This document shows positions 6,596 through 6,981 of a stretch of DNA of 6,981 nucleotides, piece by piece. This stretch comes from an uncultured Rhodospirillales bacterium (GTDB lineage: Bacteria > Pseudomonadota > Alphaproteobacteria > ATCC43930 > CGMCC-115725). Position 1 is the stretch's first letter. Each line of letters opens with the position of its first letter. Made by a program: the position numbers and the translations under genes. The stretch is taken from positions 1-6,981 of the forward strand of contig CAIUCF010000815.1 in the NCBI GenBank assembly GCA_903897565.1. Reading direction: 5' to 3'. The notes under the pieces are model-generated. The model was not told the origin of the DNA. It did not search any database and saw only the letters and a list, made by a program, of their open reading frames with translations.

Positions 6596-6981
6596 ATGAC
6601 GACGCGCATGGCCGGCCGCCGCGGCATCATCACGGCGGCGGCCTCGGGCACCGGGCGCGCCGCGGCGCTGCTGTTCGCGGGCGAGGGCGCCGCGGTCTGC
6701 GTCGTCGATCGCGACGGCGACAAGGCCGAGGAAGTCGTCGCCGAGATCCGCAAGGCCGGCGGCACGGCTTTCGCGATCGCCGCCGATCTGCGCGACGATA
6801 CCGCCTCGCGGGATATCGTCGCGCGGACGGTCGCGACGTTCGGCGGCATCGATTTCCTCTGGAACCACCTCGGCATCCCCGGCCCTGCGGCGGTCGAGGA
6901 TCTCGACATGACGCAATGGGACAGCGCCATCGATCTCAACATGCGCTCACAGTTCATCACGACGGGCGCGGCGCTGAAGGA
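6596..6981 (+). CDS. Short-chain dehydrogenase/reductase, N-terminal part (runs off the right edge)
   Basis: An open frame of 128 codons continues to the window edge. It is an NAD(P)-dependent alcohol/ketone oxidoreductase of the SDR superfamily. The first beta strand and glycine-rich turn read IITAAASGTGRAAALLFAGEGAAV (11-34), where the usual TGxxxGxG is TAAASGTG: the first Gly is Ala14. An acidic residue ends the second strand (VVDRD, D38), pointing to NAD(H) rather than NADP(H). The AADL motif (62-65) is present. The usual NNAG is NHLG (90-93), and the structural Asn of the LN motif (N115) is kept. The catalytic Ser-Tyr-Lys lie beyond the edge. It starts 4 bases after the monooxygenase stop with only a weak AGG nearby, so it is probably translated by coupling; an ATG at 6608 is an alternative. 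Its likely role is making or recycling the ketone used by the monooxygenase, or oxidising an alcohol released after lactone hydrolysis. Confidence 0.88.
   Translation, partial: MTTRMAGRRGIITAAASGTGRAAALLFAGEGAAVCVVDRDGDKAEEVVAEIRKAGGTAFAIAADLRDDTASRDIVARTVATFGGIDFLWNHLGIPGPAAVEDLDMTQWDSAIDLNMRSQFITTGAALK

Noticed and set aside
5374..6960. A 528-codon open frame on the minus strand opposite the monooxygenase and SDR
   Set aside because: It lies fully against two well-supported genes, has no family motif and no ribosome binding site, and shows the composition of a mirror of G/C-biased third positions.

Overview
The window is about two-thirds G+C and gene-dense, with codon use strongly biased to G/C at third positions. 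It reads as chromosomal DNA of a high-GC proteobacterium, most likely an alphaproteobacterium; this is an impression from base composition and gene style, with no marker gene present. No RNA gene, insertion sequence, CRISPR array or phage gene is visible.

Layout. The left half (1-3721, minus strand) is a four-gene operon, transcribed right to left: a class III (CaiB/BaiF) CoA-transferase, a crotonase-fold enoyl-CoA hydratase/isomerase, and two consecutive acyl-CoA dehydrogenases, a 383-residue one and a second that runs off the left edge. The intergenic gaps are 36, 37 and 11 bases. A short divergent control region (3722-3806) separates this operon from a plus-strand LysR-type regulator (3807-4724). 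After a 184-base gap come a Baeyer-Villiger flavin monooxygenase (4909-6591) and, four bases later, a short-chain dehydrogenase/reductase cut by the right edge.

How it fits together. The content is that of a catabolic cluster for a cyclic or branched ketone/carboxylic acid. The SDR would interconvert an alcohol and a ketone. The monooxygenase would insert oxygen next to the carbonyl to give an ester or lactone. The CoA-transferase would activate the resulting acid, and the dehydrogenase pair and crotonase would carry out beta-oxidation-like steps. The substrate cannot be read from the sequence. A terpenoid, steroid-like or alicyclic compound is an inference from the enzyme mix.

Points to re-examine are: a His-to-Phe change at the central position of the Baeyer-Villiger fingerprint; loss of one of the two catalytic glutamates in the crotonase; a degenerate glycine motif in the SDR; an acyl-CoA dehydrogenase pair that looks like a heteromeric enzyme with tight translational coupling; and an ATATC/GATAT repeat set, including a T-N11-A dyad, in both control regions, which suggests one LysR regulon.
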